Position numbers and translations under genes: made by a program. From NCBI GenBank assembly GCA_029582155.1, contig CM055895.1, positions 58,376,750 to 58,440,749 on the forward strand: DNA of 64,000 bases, in the 5' to 3' direction. Positions 34,478 through 48,810 of this stretch are shown one piece after another. Each line of letters starts with the position of its first letter. The first letter of the stretch is position 1. Below the pieces are notes generated by a model. The model saw only the letters and a list, made by a program, of their open reading frames with translations, was not told the origin of the DNA and did no database searches. The stretch comes from Panopea generosa (Eukaryota; Mollusca; Bivalvia; Adapedonta; Hiatellidae).

Positions 34478-36312
34478 CAAATTAACTTGGCCAAGTCATA
34501 ACGTATGTTAGGCGTTTCGTATTGGCTAAATCATAATGTATGTTAGGCATATCATCTTGGCTAAACCCCTATGTTTGTTAGGCACGTCGTCTTGGCTAAA
34601 TCATAATGTATGTTTGTTATATCGTCTTGGCTAAATCCCTATGTATGTTAGGCATGTCGTCTTGGTTAAGTCATAATGTATGTTAGGCATATCGTCTTAG
34701 CTAAATCATAATGTATTTTAGGCATGTCGTCTTGGCTAAGTCATTATGTATGTTTCGGCATATCGTCTTGGCTAAATCATAATCCATGTTAGGCATGTCG
34801 TATTGGCTAAATCCCTATGTATGCTAGGCATATCGTCTTGGCTAAATCATAATGTATGTTAGGCATGTCGTATTGGCTTAATCATAATGTATGTTTAGGC
34901 ATGTCATTTTTGCTAATTCATAATGTATGTTAAACATATCGTATTGGCTAAATCCCTATGTATGTAAGGCATATCGTCTTAGCTAAATCATAATGTATTT
35001 TAGGCATGTCGTCTTGGCTAAGTCATTATGTATGTTTCGGCATATCGTTTTGGCTAAGTCATAATGTATGTTAAACATATCGTATTGGCTAAATCCCTAA
35101 GTATGTTAGGCATGTCGTATTGGCTAAATCATAATGTATGCTAGGCATATCGTCTTGGCTAAATCATAATATATATTAGGCATGTCGTCTTGGCTAAGTC
35201 ATAATGTATGTTAGGCATATCGTCTTTGCTAAATCATAATGTATGTTAGGCATGTCGTCCTGACTAAATCATAATGTATGTTAGGCATATCGTCTTGGCT
35301 AAATCCCTATATACGTAAGGCATATCGTATTGGCTAAATCCCTATGTATGTTCGGCATGTCGTCTTGGCTAAGTCATAATGTTTGGTAGGCATATCGTCT
35401 TGGCTTAGTCATAATGTTTGCTAGGCATATCGGCTTAGCTAAATCATAATGTATGTTAGGCATGTCGTCTTGGCTAAATCATAATGTATGTTAGGCATGT
35501 TGTCTTGGCTAAGTCATAATGTATGTTTAGGCATGTCGTCTTGGCTAAATCATAATGTATGTTAAACATATCGTATTGGCTAAATCCCTATGTATGTTAG
35601 GCAAATCGTCTTAGCTAAATCATAATGTATTTTAGGCATGTCGTCTTGGCTAAGTCATTATGTATGTTTCGGCATATCGTCTTGGCTAAGTCATAATGTA
35701 TGTTAAACATATCGTATTGGCTAAATTCCTATGTATGTTAGGCATGTCGTATTGGCTAAATCATAATGTATGCTAGGCATATTGTCTTGGCTAAATCATA
35801 ATATATATTAGGTATGTCGTCTTGGCTAAGTCATAATGTAGGTTAGGCATATCGTCTTGGCTAAATCATAATGTATGTTAGGCATGTCGTCCTGACTAAA
35901 TCAAAATGTATGTTAGGCATATCGTATTGGCTAAATCACTATGTATGTTAGGCATGTCGTCTTGGCTAAGTCATAATGTTTGCTAGGTATATCGTCTTAG
36001 CTAAATCATAATGTATGTTAGGCATGTCGTCTTGGCTAAGTCATAATGTATGTTAGGCATATCGTCTTAGCTAAATCATAATGTATGTTAGGCATGTCGT
36101 CTTAGCTAAGCCATATTGTATGTTTAGGCATATCGTCTTGGTTAAATCATAATGTATGTTAGGCATATCTTCTGGGCTTAATCCCTATGTATGTTAGGCA
36201 TATCGTCTTGGCTAAATCCTTATGTTTGTTAGCATGTTGTCTTGGCTAAGTCATAATGCATGTTAGGCATATCGTCTGGGCTAAATCCCTATGTATATTA
36301 GGCTTGTCGTCC
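34478..36312. repeat. 35-bp minisatellite, about 50 copies
   Basis: Unit ggctaaatcataatgtatgt then taggcatgtcgtctt. Variants (atatcg/atgtcg, cccta/cataa, taaacat) alternate and recur in the same order, for example 34.92-35.27 and 35.56-35.92 kb. This shows larger blocks were duplicated. Intronic; no coding sense. Confidence 0.95.
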
Positions 36313-37159
36313 CCTCTTAGTCATTTGAATGCTACCTCTCCTGTTTGGCACAGTTTATGATTTATAATTATGTTTTTCCGAAATAGCTGGAGGAATACGT
36401 TTGCCTATATTTAATGTGATTTTGATTGTTGATATCACTTTGTATAATAATATATAAGTACAAGCAAAAATATTATAACTAAACGATTAGTTGCGTTCTT
36501 TAACATGAAATGCTTTTTATTCAGAACTTTAGGTAATGTTACTTTGATATGCCGCCGGTTGTCATAGGATATCTTAAGCATTTATCTATTTCTACTTTTC
36601 AGCACTAAACACTTAGTTTGTTAAATTTGTTGAATTGGTGATAGCACGAATACAGTTTAATAAAATCATTTCTCTTTTCTTTTCAAAATTTATTGTTTTA
36701 TTTTAAAATGAAAAACAATGAGTGTTTATAATATTTTTATGTATACAAATTGACTTATGCCCATCAAAACGTTACTAAGCCAAAGGGATATAATGCAAAT
36801 CTTCGTTAAAAGGGGATGGCCGTAACTAATGTGGTGAGCACCTATGGTCAGACCCTTTTGCCTAATATTATTTCAGCGTACATGGTATGTTTGTAATATG
36901 TTTATGTATGGGTGTGTTGGCAATAAAATATGTTTTTTAAACGAATACACGTGCAACTTTGCACCTTAAATGAGCGTGATGTATCCGGGTATATTTGTCA
37001 TTGTCTGCTTCGTGAGGGCACACATCGTCATGCCATGATCGTTCAGGACTTATTACCGTTGAAGACTAATCAGTTGCCATTGCTGATTAACAGCTGGTGT
37101 CCATTTCGTTTCCTTGCATGTTCGGCGGTTCAATTAAAGATGCCTCACCTATAGCCTCA

Positions 37160-37480
37160 ATATCTCCAATCTTTTTTTATCAAACATCCTATATTATGAA
37201 TAATCTGTTCAATAACTTATGTCGTATTTTACCTCTGTACTTAAACATTCTTTAATTTTGTTGACCAGTTACTAAATCGCGGCTCGCGATAAAGTTACCC
37301 ATTGAGCAGTATCGGGTTATGCCAAAAACATTGACGAATAAAACGGGAAATGCCGACCTGTGTATTAACGCATTCCTCATACTTGTAAATGAGATAAACT
37401 AGAAGTACGGGATCTACCATTCTCTTCGAATGAGACCTTCCTCTTTGTGATTTAATATCAATTAATTGAACAGTTATAGG
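37160..37480. repeat. Dispersed repeat, inverted mate of 54.6 kb
   Basis: Its complement matches 54,600-54,905: cccattgagcagtatcgggt/acccaatactggccaatgag, cattgacgaataaaacggga/ccgttttattcgtcaatg. Unknown family. Confidence 0.6.
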
Positions 37481-37863
37481 TGATACATTTATAAACTCAC
37501 TCTTGATGTATGTCAGGATGAACTATGACCATGTTCATGTCACTTAAACTCAAGAGTTTTGTATGTCCGGAGTGTATTACCCTATTAGTAGTACCGATTT
37601 CATCTTTTAGTATATGATAAATATGTATGTTGTATATTAGACAATGAAGTCTACTTTTACATTGACACGATAAGTAGATAGTGTAACATTGCAATTATAT
37701 ATTAGTAACGTATATGTTATTGCTGTTTTATTGATGCCATTCCAACTGTTATATATGGCTTGAACAAACAGTCTTTATGCCAAAACAGTCTCCACTTGAC
37801 CAATCTGGACTTTTCGCACACAGACACATGGTGTGGCAGTTTCATCATTTTATTGACACGTGA

Positions 37864-38107
37864 GGTCGTATTCATCAACCGTTCATGCCATAGACTTGAG
37901 AAGCTTAAACATTCAAATTTCAACCTTGACTATCCAGCTTGCCGCGACAGATAGAATAATTGTGAAACTTTATTTGATTATATATTAAATGCCCCTACTT
38001 GCTTGTACATTTTGGTCTAAAAATGGTCTCTTAATGTGATTTTAAAAATTCATTCTTGAGTTAATGCCTACGAATATTCTTAAGTACTGTTGGTGAACAC
38101 CGACCCA
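37864..38107. mobile_element. MITE-A copy 2
   Basis: Ends ggtcgtattcatcaacc and gttggtgaacaccgaccc are inverted repeats. The interior shares 'atttgattatatattaaatg' and 'ctacttgcttgtac' with the copy at 18.5 kb. Confidence 0.7.
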
Positions 38108-38337
38108 GGTCTACTAATCCTCTAATCTTAGATTTATCCTTTAAATGCTGAGCGTCAAGCGAGAACACCATTACTTTTTGTGATGTCTTATTGGGATGGT
38201 GTAATCGAGGAAACACATATCCATAATGTTGATATCAAAGCAGAAATAAAAGCTGACAAATAATACGACGCGTATCGGGTATTTATTGCATGGTGTACTA
38301 ACTTTAACTGGAAATTAGAAACAATCTGATTCTTGTT

Positions 38338-38500
38338 TATACTGAACGGAACAGCTAACACGTCGTTCGACATTTTAAGTACCTGAAATTTTATGTATTT
38401 TCTTAAAAAGTACCAAAGTAATTTCCTTGAAATTTGGACTTGAATAAGAAAAAAACATTAAGGCAATTTTACAATCAATACGTATCGTCTGTTAATGTGT
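38338..38500. mobile_element. MITE-B half copy
   Basis: Left end actgaacggaacagctaac and interior 'aaattttatgtattttct' match 53.7 kb. No right end seen. Confidence 0.45.
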
Positions 38501-38840
38501 ATACGAATTTTAATAACGCTAATCAACATTTGGACGAATGATATCATGCAAACATCGCGGGGCAGTTGTTCTGTTCAGTATAGTTAATACTGGACACAAG
38601 TTGCCAATACTTGTGCGGGACACTGCTCCATATGACCACTGATTCTGTATTGTCCAAACTATGGAGTTTTGACAAATCTACGTCGCAGATTAAATTCATA
38701 TGTCTGTAGCCTATGTATATCTTTATATTAACTCTATTTGCCATAAATAAATATGTGATGGCATGTTACGTCACGTGACTAGTATATGCATCTAAAGCAC
38801 AAAGTCACAGGACTATTGTTGAAGCCGACACACCGTGTTG

Positions 38841-39038
38841 TTTTGATCTTATTTATTTTACCTCGATTGAGAAAAAAGTTTTTTAAAATCACGCTCGAGG
38901 TCTTCATGGGTAGAGCCGGTACTAAGTACATGCGGATAGAATGTCATGCTTAATGACACCGCACATAGTCATGGCTAAAGATCGAACCAACGACCGTTCG
39001 ATCCTGTGCCCGATGCTCAACCACTGAACCATGCGCTA
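38841..39038 (-). mobile_element. SINE-2 copy beside a filamin exon
   Basis: Near full length: head with ggttcagtggttgagcatcg and ggtcgttggttcgatc, 3' end cttatttattttacctcgat. It lies about 40 bp from the filamin donor at 39,076. Confidence 0.75.
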
Positions 39039-39076
39039 AACGATGCCACGTGACAACTGTAAAGCATAACACGTAC

Positions 39077-39212
39077 CATCGATTCCAGATCCCTCGAAGC
39101 ACATCTGTACCTCATGTCTGCCCTGAATTGTGGGATGGTACTGCACACAGATAGATCCATCGCGGTTATCGACGATCTCGGGCTTCAAACCCTCCGGTGT
39201 CGGCATCTTGTA
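39077..39212 (-). CDS. FLN: Filamin exon, body of repeat 16
   Basis: Encodes YKMPTPEGLKPEIVDN then RDGSICVQYHPTIQGRHEV, the central beta strands of an Ig-like filamin repeat. It matches vertebrate repeat 16 (ITDNKDGTITVRYAPTEKG). It begins in phase 0 after TTTCCAG and ends in phase 1 at GATG/GTACGT. A tRNA-derived SINE lies only about 40 bp into the intron beyond the donor (38,841-39,038). Confidence 0.93.
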
Positions 39213-40654
39213 CTGGAAATAGATTGAAAAGAATTTTACAATAAAGTTAAATAAATTTGTGTGTGAAAAAGGTACAAGCTCATATCAATTGATCAGTGAT
39301 GTCATTATGCCCTCCGAGTGGGAATCAGATGGCATAAAATTAAGATCCATATAACACACATCCTTGTTTGGTTGAACTACAGTCTTTTTATTCCCAATCA
39401 TATTTTTGGTCGTGTGACCATTGTTAAAATTGTCTTGACATATAATTATGTTGCACAATATCAGTTCGCTATGTTTCTAAAGCACAAAGTTTCGATATGA
39501 CTTATTGCATTTTGAGACATAAAATACATAAAATTTGACCTTAAGGGTTTGTACTTATCATTTGCTCAAAGTCTGATATTCTGACATATTTTATACACAC
39601 GTTTTTGTCCATAAAGTGTATACCATCCATTTGAAACATAGTTGCAGCATAGTGTATTTTTAAGTTTATGTATTTAACTGTTCACTGGTTTAATTGCTAG
39701 ACTTTTTTGTATGTTGCTTAGGTACTATAGCATTGTATTACGTTATTGAAATTTTAGAAAATAGCCAACATCTTTGCTATCAACATAATATTTACTTAGC
39801 TGAACCAACACAACACTATAAGATCAGAAAAAAATCTTATTACAACCTTTTATGAAGAACATACATTTGTGTATTCATATTCAGCATATCTTTAATAATT
39901 CCTTTTAATATTAAGTGTCCTTGATGTTACAATCAAATGATATATGTATAATATTGATACAGATATATCACCAGAGGGCCGCATATTTATTCTGCATTTA
40001 AACAGTCTGAAGTTTAACGTAAATTATGTGACTGCGAAACAAAACATAATTTTTATTATAATGTCGCGTGTGTGCGTGTTTGTATGTATTATTTTGTACA
40101 ACTACGACATTGTCCATCAAGTAAGACGTTCCAATGTTCCCGGCAATTCTTACAAAATCGGTATGTATTGATGAAAAAACAGCGACTTTTTCTTGCACGG
40201 TGCTGAACAATTTGGTTTGATAATTCACACGTCATAATATTTCTTGCACCACCTGAACAATTTGTTTTGATTGTTCACATTCCACACAGCCTTTCATGAT
40301 GTCGTTATTTGTAACTGTTAGCCAATGGTAACATATCTCTCAGTCATAGTGTAAGCAAACTGTCAAGCACTTTTCATGATGAATGTACATATTACGCGTG
40401 TATTAAAATTGTTTCAGCATATTCGTATGAATCAACCATACGCGGTATGGGTAAACGTAAAGAAAACAGCTCTACTGTTGACAGACCTATTCACGATGTT
40501 ATACGGATCGCAGTTACTGGTTTAAAATGTCATATATTTAAAAAAAAAAAGTTAATAAAAATAACAACAGATGGGTACTTTGGGCGGGTATGTTAGCGCA
40601 ATATTGTTTTTTTCTTTTAAATAAACATGTGTTTGTATGTACGTATACTTCTAT

Positions 40655-40885
40655 GAATTCTATACCTAGAAAAGAGTTCTATTCCTAGTTGAGAAGAGAG
40701 TTCTATTCCTAGAAGCGAAGAAAGTTATATTCCTAGAAAAGAGTTCTGTTCCTAGAAGAGAGTTCTTTTCCAAGAAGAGAAGAGAGTTCTATTTCTAGAA
40801 GAGAGTTCTGTTCCTAGAAGAGCGTTCTATTCCTAGAAGAGAAGAGAGTTCTGTTCCTAGAAGAGAGTTCTATTTCTAGAAGAAA
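40655..40885. repeat. ~20-bp tandem repeat
   Basis: About twelve units of agagttctattcctagaag with extra gaag insertions. Confidence 0.9.
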
Positions 40886-40889
40886 TTTA

Positions 40890-43800
40890 TCAGTGCCAAA
40901 TCTTGGGCAGCAAGTTTTATCTTCGTATTTTACTATATTATTAGGTAATAACTGCACAGTATTGAATTATAACTGCATAAAACTGGCTTATAACCATACA
41001 GCATTGGATTATAATAGTATGTTACACACACAGCAAAAATGTTTTGCTTTCACATTGTCTGTGGCTGTAATATTGATATCATTGGTTAATATATAGTGCA
41101 AAAAACCGTATTCACAATTATCGAAATATGACTATACGTATCGTTTTAAGTTTGTAAAAATGAGTACCGGCTTAAGTAGACTGTTATACTGGTATATATA
41201 TACATACCAGCGATAGTATCAATCCAGCATCTGCAGTGAAGTAGCAATTAAATTATCCATGGCAACACATTATGAATGCATCAGTATATGCACCCTAGCA
41301 CATTAACCTAATTATCTACTACAAATCCAAACGCAAAGAGGCGCTGTTACACACACACATACAAACACTCTCGCACACACAGACAGACACACATTTTATG
41401 ACCAGACATTACTATATTATTTAAGCATCGTCAACAATTTCATTTAACGATATATCAACACGCTGAAGTTCTCATTTTATATATTTTCTGAAGAAAAAAT
41501 AGGAGGGTTAGAATAATCACAATGTCCTTTGGTCATTAAAAGTCGGCTCCCATTCATCTATTATGTGCGAGCGGTGCAATTATTTGTCAGACTACATTAC
41601 CGGCCTACGATGAGACGCCGTCAGACGTCTACTTTGATAATTTATTTTCTGAATAGCAATATCAGAATTTTGTCTGATACAAAAAGCATAACCATTTATG
41701 TCATCAAAGCACATTCGTTCTTTTCTGTGCCAATAGAACGTAGGCTGATAGTGACGTCATTAATACTGAATGCCAAGATGTATACTTCTATTGATTGTTA
41801 ATAGCTTTTGTTTGGGAAAGTGTCATATATAAAAAAGTGGATGCACGGATTACCTCGTCGTTGCAAATTCATCAAGGTATTAATTAACGTCGGTGGTAAT
41901 TTCAGCTTAATAAGATAGTGTTACTCAAGTTTCGAAATATATAAACTGTTTCCTTAAATGACACTTGTAACCAGTTTAACAAATAAAAATGCATGCTTTC
42001 TGACCTCACATTTTAGTGAACACAATGTGTTTTAAGTAATAATGTTTTGTTATAGTACAGTATCCACACTTTGTGAATATACGACAGTAGGCAACTGCAT
42101 GTTTGATTCTTGATAAAAGTCATGCTAATACTCATATAGCCCCTTTATTTGGGAAAAAGAAGAAATAACGAAAATGAGCTTACGAATATTCTTCGCCCGG
42201 CACCCTCTTCACCTAACCAAATAAACAAGTACCCACATTACAGTGTCATAAGGTTTCATTTTCACTGATGTATTGCTTGTATATCTATATATGTATCTCT
42301 CTCTATATATATATAAATATATATGTAGATTGTTGTTAACATGCTAATCCTGTCAATGCACACTTCATTGTTTAAATGAAATTAACATACATATGCCATT
42401 GTATGCGTGTACCGTAATAAATACAAACTGTTGGATATAGAAATGCTTGAGAATGCATCAGGATTTTTTTAAAGAAAAAAATCATCAACACGCCAGGTAA
42501 AACCATTAATTAAACATAGTACCGTCTCTACATTGTGAAAAAACACAAACAGTATTGTAATTAGTTTTTTTGCTGCATGGCAAACTCCTGATACATAACA
42601 AAAATGCATATGGGTTTGGCAGACAATTCCAAAGTTTCAGTTACATGATGTACAGTTTGGGATGTAACTCATAATCTACATGGTATATCAAGTCTTATTG
42701 CACAACCTTCTAAAATATAGCAGTGAACATAGATTTTAATGAAATGCAAATTTACCTTGGATATGCCAAATGCCATTGTATGTACTATTTATACTCAGAC
42801 TAGATATTTCATTTTATCACAAAATGCATCTGTCACGTTTGGGCAATGTATTATGAAATGCATGCCGCCTTGGAACGACCAATAGAAAAAAATAACATAA
42901 ACCTCGTTCGCAAGAGCCCCCAACAGAGCTCACAATAAACCGAACCTGACTACGAATTGACAAACATGGCAGGGTAATAAATAGCTTAGAGCAGCTCTTA
43001 AACAATAAACTTTTGGCAGGTCCTCGTGTAACTTCTATTGTTTATATCAGGTTTATCTATTTTTATTTGATCATTTCTACCTGGCTGACGTATCGAACGA
43101 CGTAAATGCAGATTTAATTTTGATTGGGGCTTTTGAAACTTAAAACGTAGCATGGAATACGTTGAACCGCTGTGATACAAATCAGTTATTGCTAATTCAA
43201 AAATTGAAACAACACTTAATGTTATAAAGAAAAATCATAGTGTCGTATGTGAAATATAGCTCTTACCGTATATTAGTTTTGTAGAACATGGTAAATGGCA
43301 ACTTTTCCCAATGCACCTTCTTACTTGTGCAGTGTTTAGAGCCATATAACTATACCTTGTGATAACAAAAATTACAAAACTATATCATCAACTAAGTAAA
43401 GAAAATATTCACAGGTAAGCATTTTTCTTGCCATGTATTTCATTACATAATGTGCATATACATCTTCAACAAGTTCTCGGCCAGCCATTCCCTTTCAGCT
43501 CTGCAAAGGGTTTAAGCATGTTAACTTGGAAATTACTATAGTAAACACATATCATATGGATTGGCCACTTAAAAATATAGGTAAAAAGTAAAGCATAGGT
43601 TTGACATACAAGTACGCCAGAAAGTTTAATTGATTCTATTTATAACCTCTATGTTATGCTGACGGAGATGAAACCGAATTGATATAATTGGTATATATAC
43701 CTATATGCCAGATACAACTCGCTATCAAAGAGATAGAAAAGATAGTACAAACATCGTTATGCATGGTAACAGAGATAAGGCAAGTGTTGTTGCAATTGCT

Positions 43801-45590
43801 ACACACAGTGCTAACATTGTAGTTTATATTATAAGCACTTTCTCAAGTTGTGTAAAGAGGCCTACGTTAACAAACAGTAAAAAAGAGTTTTATTGAAGAA
43901 AAGTATTCCCAACATGGCTGAACATTTCACAAACAGTGTTGGGTGGTTAAAAACGTAATTGGTATCGCAACAAAAGAGACGTTGACTATTAAAGGGTTTA
44001 AATTACCTATGTATGCTTTTTGTCTTTGATCTTCTATCTACTTCCCGAAATCATAAAGGACTACTAGGAACGCTATATTTATTATCAAAACGTATGATGA
44101 CAGCCACCAAAGCAGCACAAACATAAAAAATAATAATCATACTGAGTGCATCACATAATACAGACAAAATAACAACATGGGTCTCCTTCTTTGAACGGTC
44201 AGTAGCAGAATTTGTTACAGTGGAGTTTAAACCTGGTAAATGGACGAACCCAACCTCGCTCTTATCCCGTCGTCACATCAGAAGAGAAACAATGCAAATA
44301 AGAGTTCACCGGCCAGAATGTTCTCTTACAAATGCGGCAGTGTGAACACATACATATTGCAGAATCACTCAAAGACTTTGAAGAGACAGAACATCAACAG
44401 AAAAATATAAAAAAAAGTACAACAAAACGGAAATAAATCAATATCAGTTCATATCAATGTTTTCGATGAAAATTACTTTCCTCTTGAATTAAGTCAGATG
44501 ATATCTTATTGAATATAAATTAATTACCAAGTCTCTTCATTTATATGAATAAGTTCAATAGATGACCGATAGCATATCAGTATGAAGTATATCGTTCAGC
44601 ATGAAGTATAGCTTCTTTTGTATGTTTAAACCTATTTTCACATTAAGGTGCATAATGTGGCAATAATCTAATGGCTCGAAAAGTTGTAAAACATGCTGCA
44701 TTCATCATAGCCTTGAACGGCTGATGAAAGACTATTTTAAGTTACCAGTGCACCTTAGTAACTGACTCTGATCAAAATGCTAATGAGATATATACATAAT
44801 CTGTTAATTGTGTTTAATCTATTTGCACGTTCATCATTTCACGTAGCAATTGTCATTACACAAGTAATTTACCCGTCAGCTGTAGTTTTTGGTAATGAAA
44901 ACACAACCATAAAATGTTTAATGTATAATGTTTATTATTATGGATATATAATGTTTATTAGAGGTTACATCTACATAGTATGCAAAAGTGTTCAACCTGG
45001 AGGCCAGGACGTGATAATCAGAAAGCTCATGTAGCTGAGTTAGACAGTTGATATAGCATGGTTGTGATTGCTATTGCCGTTGTTACGGTAGATAAAGAGA
45101 TGTTAATCTGTTTTCCAGGGGATATCTGATTGTAGCTCGTTCAACTGCGGTAGAAACGGTTTCTTCCAATCAGCACAATATATGAGCTGAGCGAATAACC
45201 GAATTTGACCTACAGAATGAATGTGTGGTTGACATTCGCAACCAGGAATCTGAAACCTTTGTTTATTTAAAGATGAATGGCAAATCCCGGATTCAAAGTC
45301 ATGTCTCGGTTTTCTACTGGTTAGAAATCCAATTCCACATCAAACTAAATATGTAGCCATTAAAATTCCTATTAATTTTGTAACATACAAAGATAACTTT
45401 CCTAACCAACAGAGAGAGAGAGAGGAATACTGCCTCGACACCACCATACAAATTGAATGATATCCCTGTTTTGATATACCTATGTCAATACAAACGTCAA
45501 ATTAAGACACAAAGTCAACAATCAGCATTTAGTATTGTGGTTTAACATGTAACCCTGGGTGGTATGCGTATAACACGTTCCTAACCTGGC
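40890..45590. other. Long filamin intron, mostly unassigned
   Basis: AT-rich. Holds a small candidate alternative first exon at 42,756-42,776 (see findings) and a CA tract near 41,350. No other supported feature. Confidence 0.5.
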
Positions 45591-45611
45591 TGCTGATATG
45601 ACAAGTGAGTC

Positions 45612-45775
45612 TACATCAAGCGCATGCCTCACATCACAAAAACGCTTTCACCGTGCTTTAGATCTCGAAACACTTTCACCATGCCTCACATCACAAAAAC
45701 GCTTTCACCATCCTCTACATCACAAAACGCTTTCACCATCCTCTACATCACGAAACGCTTTTTCTCACTTTCTGT
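45612..45775. repeat. ~30-bp tandem repeat
   Basis: About five units of catcacaaaacgctttcacc then atcctcta, with variants. The unit length being a multiple of three leaves it open to translation by chance. Confidence 0.85.
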
Positions 45776-46332
45776 TAGAGTAACGTCGTCTATATTGTGT
45801 TAAGTATTGATACATATGTTACATCTACATCTACATATTACTCCAAACAATCAATTTCTGATAATTACCGGGATGCGCTGTCGAAGAACAGCAAAGGACA
45901 TAGAAAAAAATGAAATACGGTTTAAAAACAACAGAGATATACATATATGTTCATCTAAAAATAACTACATCTATGTTATACTAGCATCACATTATATAAT
46001 CAAGGTTCTATATCTTTCTATTTATCCGTTTATAACACGCAATACGCACATACTGGTGATATTTTAAAACTCGAAACACACTCACTCCTTAATACCTCCA
46101 TCGATATTTCTTTGCCTCAAACAGATTCAAAAACAAACAAACAAACACTGTTGACCACCATTTTACAACTACCCGACCTAATGTGTATGTGTCATATTGG
46201 GAACTATATTATGTATTGTATTATATTACCATAGTAACAAATAAAGAATATGTAAACAGGCGACAGCTGCTGTGGGTTCTTTTTAACCGAGCAGAGTTTC
46301 ATCAATACATTCAATAACAAAAAGTAAACACC

Positions 46333-46540
46333 AGGGTCCCGTTTCACTTACCATAAGTACGAACAAATTATGACAGCCAGGAACATTTCAGTTTATTTTT
46401 GAAAATTTTAAAAGCAATACTTTCTATAAGGCTTATAAAAGATCGTAAAAGAAGTAAGCGACACACTTAATGAAATTCCTGATTATTTTTATCATAATTT
46501 TAGAATTTGTTAACTTACGCACGTTAGTGAAACGGGTCCT
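46333..46540. mobile_element. MITE-E, single copy
   Basis: About 208 bp with imperfect inverted ends agggtcccgtttcacttacc and acgttagtgaaacgggtcct. AT-rich interior without coding potential. No second copy seen in the window. Confidence 0.6.
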
Positions 46541-46544
46541 TGCA

Positions 46545-48490
46545 TGGTAATTTTTAACGTCATTTGTTTTTTTATATAACCTTACTTATAAATAAAACAT
46601 TGGGAGTTTAGATGCATGATATTCTAGGAATATTAGATGCATAATGTGTACTGTATATGAATTGTTATGCTCGAACATGGAGTTGATAATCAACCAATTC
46701 TCATAAACTGATACATAATGCGATATTTCTAGTTTTCTCGTAATTGCAAGGTTGCAAAATATGCACGTTTAGCACTGACTCTAATTTGTATAATAACAGG
46801 ATTGTTGTTGTTTTTTTCAAATATTATAAAATTTTAATTCACTATTATATATTCATTGCTTGTGAAAAGTCTTACTAGAATTCATCAAATGCATGGAAGT
46901 AAAGTTTTAAAGAGGTTCGTTAATTCACCTGAAACGGCTAATGCATCGTAAGCAAAGAGAATTAATTAAATAAGGGCATGTTCGTGTAAGTTTAATTTAT
47001 TTTGCATTAACTTATTAAGCACTTATTATCAGCCTGGCATTCAATTTTAAATACTCATATAATGCATTGAAGAATAAGAAGATAAAAACATTATAAGGAA
47101 CTCCTGTAAATATAAGTTTGAATTGTTTCGTTCAGGATTTCGTTCTGTGCAACTGATTATTAAATCAGCATTACGCATTTATTAATTAAGGTATGACATA
47201 TCATTCATTATTATTCGATCGTTAATCAAATACTGCAACTATTCTCTATCTTGCATACATATTAACTGCACTATGATTATATAATGCGTTTAGGTTTTAT
47301 TTCGCTTTATATCAATTATTGCAGCATTAACTAATTACTGGTATAATGTTTCCCCAGCGTTCGTCGGTATCTACATTAAACACGTGTTACCTTGCTTCAC
47401 CTTTGTTATATCCAACCTAACATTTGCCAGGTGGAAAGCGCCAAGGTGTGGGCGTATTCTAAAATTCTAATCCAATCCCGCTGAATCGTTTATACGTGTA
47501 AATCTGCTTTTAATAACGATAACAAAACAACACACGTAATTGAAACACAATTTTATCGACTTACTCACTGACGAGTTTTAGGAATTTCATCAAGGATTTT
47601 GACATTTCAATTTAATGAGTCATTAAGGCATATATTAAAATAATAATGTATAGATCAGATACTCATACAAAATATTGTGATTATGCTTGATTTTAGCTTA
47701 TTTGTTTTATAATAACACCAAGTTAAGGTTTTCTTAATTTGTGCTATTTAAGAATAAAATCTAAATGCAGATTATTAAAAACTTCAAAAGAAACCGACGG
47801 ACTAAGTTCGCTGTGTCGAGATCACTAACATCTTCCCAATTAATGAGACCGCCAGTTCGAACCTTTATTTGTTCGAAGAGTTAATGTGCCATTTACCTTG
47901 CGAAAGTTTTCGTACATCTTCGAAAATAAAACACTGGGTATAATATATAACCTGTAATGTGTCAAACACGTTTTCTCATTACTCTTTTCTCTTCTTTTCA
48001 CCATTCCTTCCATCTCCTCTTCTCTACCGTCATCCTCCCTCCACCTTTTCCCCTTCCTCTTCTCTGTATCACCACAATTCCTCCTCTCTCATCACACGAA
48101 ACTGAACACATATAAGCCAAACGTTTACAGGTGTGTGGATGAGCTTTGAGATTAGGAGAATTGCGTTTATATTTGTTTTTTGTATCTCGGCAATAACGTA
48201 GTTCCAGAATATGCTAATAACTTGTGTATTTCTAAACATTATGACAATAACGTTCTTTTATGACAGTTTCAGTAAATTTGCTAGACAAGTTATGCATGCA
48301 ACATGCTAACATGTTGTTCTGCCGAGGTATTTACATACGGACTTCATAATAGACCCAATGAGTTAATAAGCCATTACATAAACATTTGTCCATATTACAA
48401 ACCTGATGTTTTAGAATATCAGCACTGTTATATATGTATGTACTCAGTAAGTGAAGGCTAGTTATACTGGAGTACTAGTTAGTCTGTACA
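46545..48490. other. Long filamin intron, unassigned
   Basis: AT-rich; a CT-rich stretch lies at about 47,980-48,090. Nothing else recognised. Confidence 0.5.
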
Positions 48491-48496
48491 ACGAAC

Positions 48497-48670
48497 CCAG
48501 CTCTCCCGATTGGGTCCGTTAAATAGCACTTGTTACGAGCACGCTGATTGGTCAGTTGCTGCTGAGAAAGTTTAAATGGCGTCATAGTTTAGTAAGCATT
48601 CAATTGCTAGAATTCCCTGCTACTTTCAGCAGGGGTTATTAGTCCTGGTTCTGAAGATTCTGGGATAGAC
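48497..48670. mobile_element. MITE-C copy
   Basis: Begins ctctcccgattgggtccgtt and shares gctgattggtcagttgctgc and gcgtcatagtttagtaagc with the other copies, in the opposite orientation to 18.1 kb. Confidence 0.65.
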
Positions 48671-48810
48671 TGTGTATTAGTTCTCTACAATGTCATTACC
48701 TCTGATATATAATCGCCATATTGACAATACCAATCAAAGCAGTCTTACAAAAGTGATGACGTAACCTTGCTTTGATGTTTTTAATGGGCTATCTAGACAG
48801 CATATATGCT

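Noticed and set aside
34478-36312. Regularly spaced repeat resembling a CRISPR array
   Set aside because: The whole unit repeats with no unique spacers, and the DNA is animal. It is a minisatellite.
44160-44400. Stretch of less AT-rich sequence with possible coding look
   Set aside because: No frame stays open and no splice-bounded exon could be defined. It may be part of a dispersed repeat, but no second copy is in the window.
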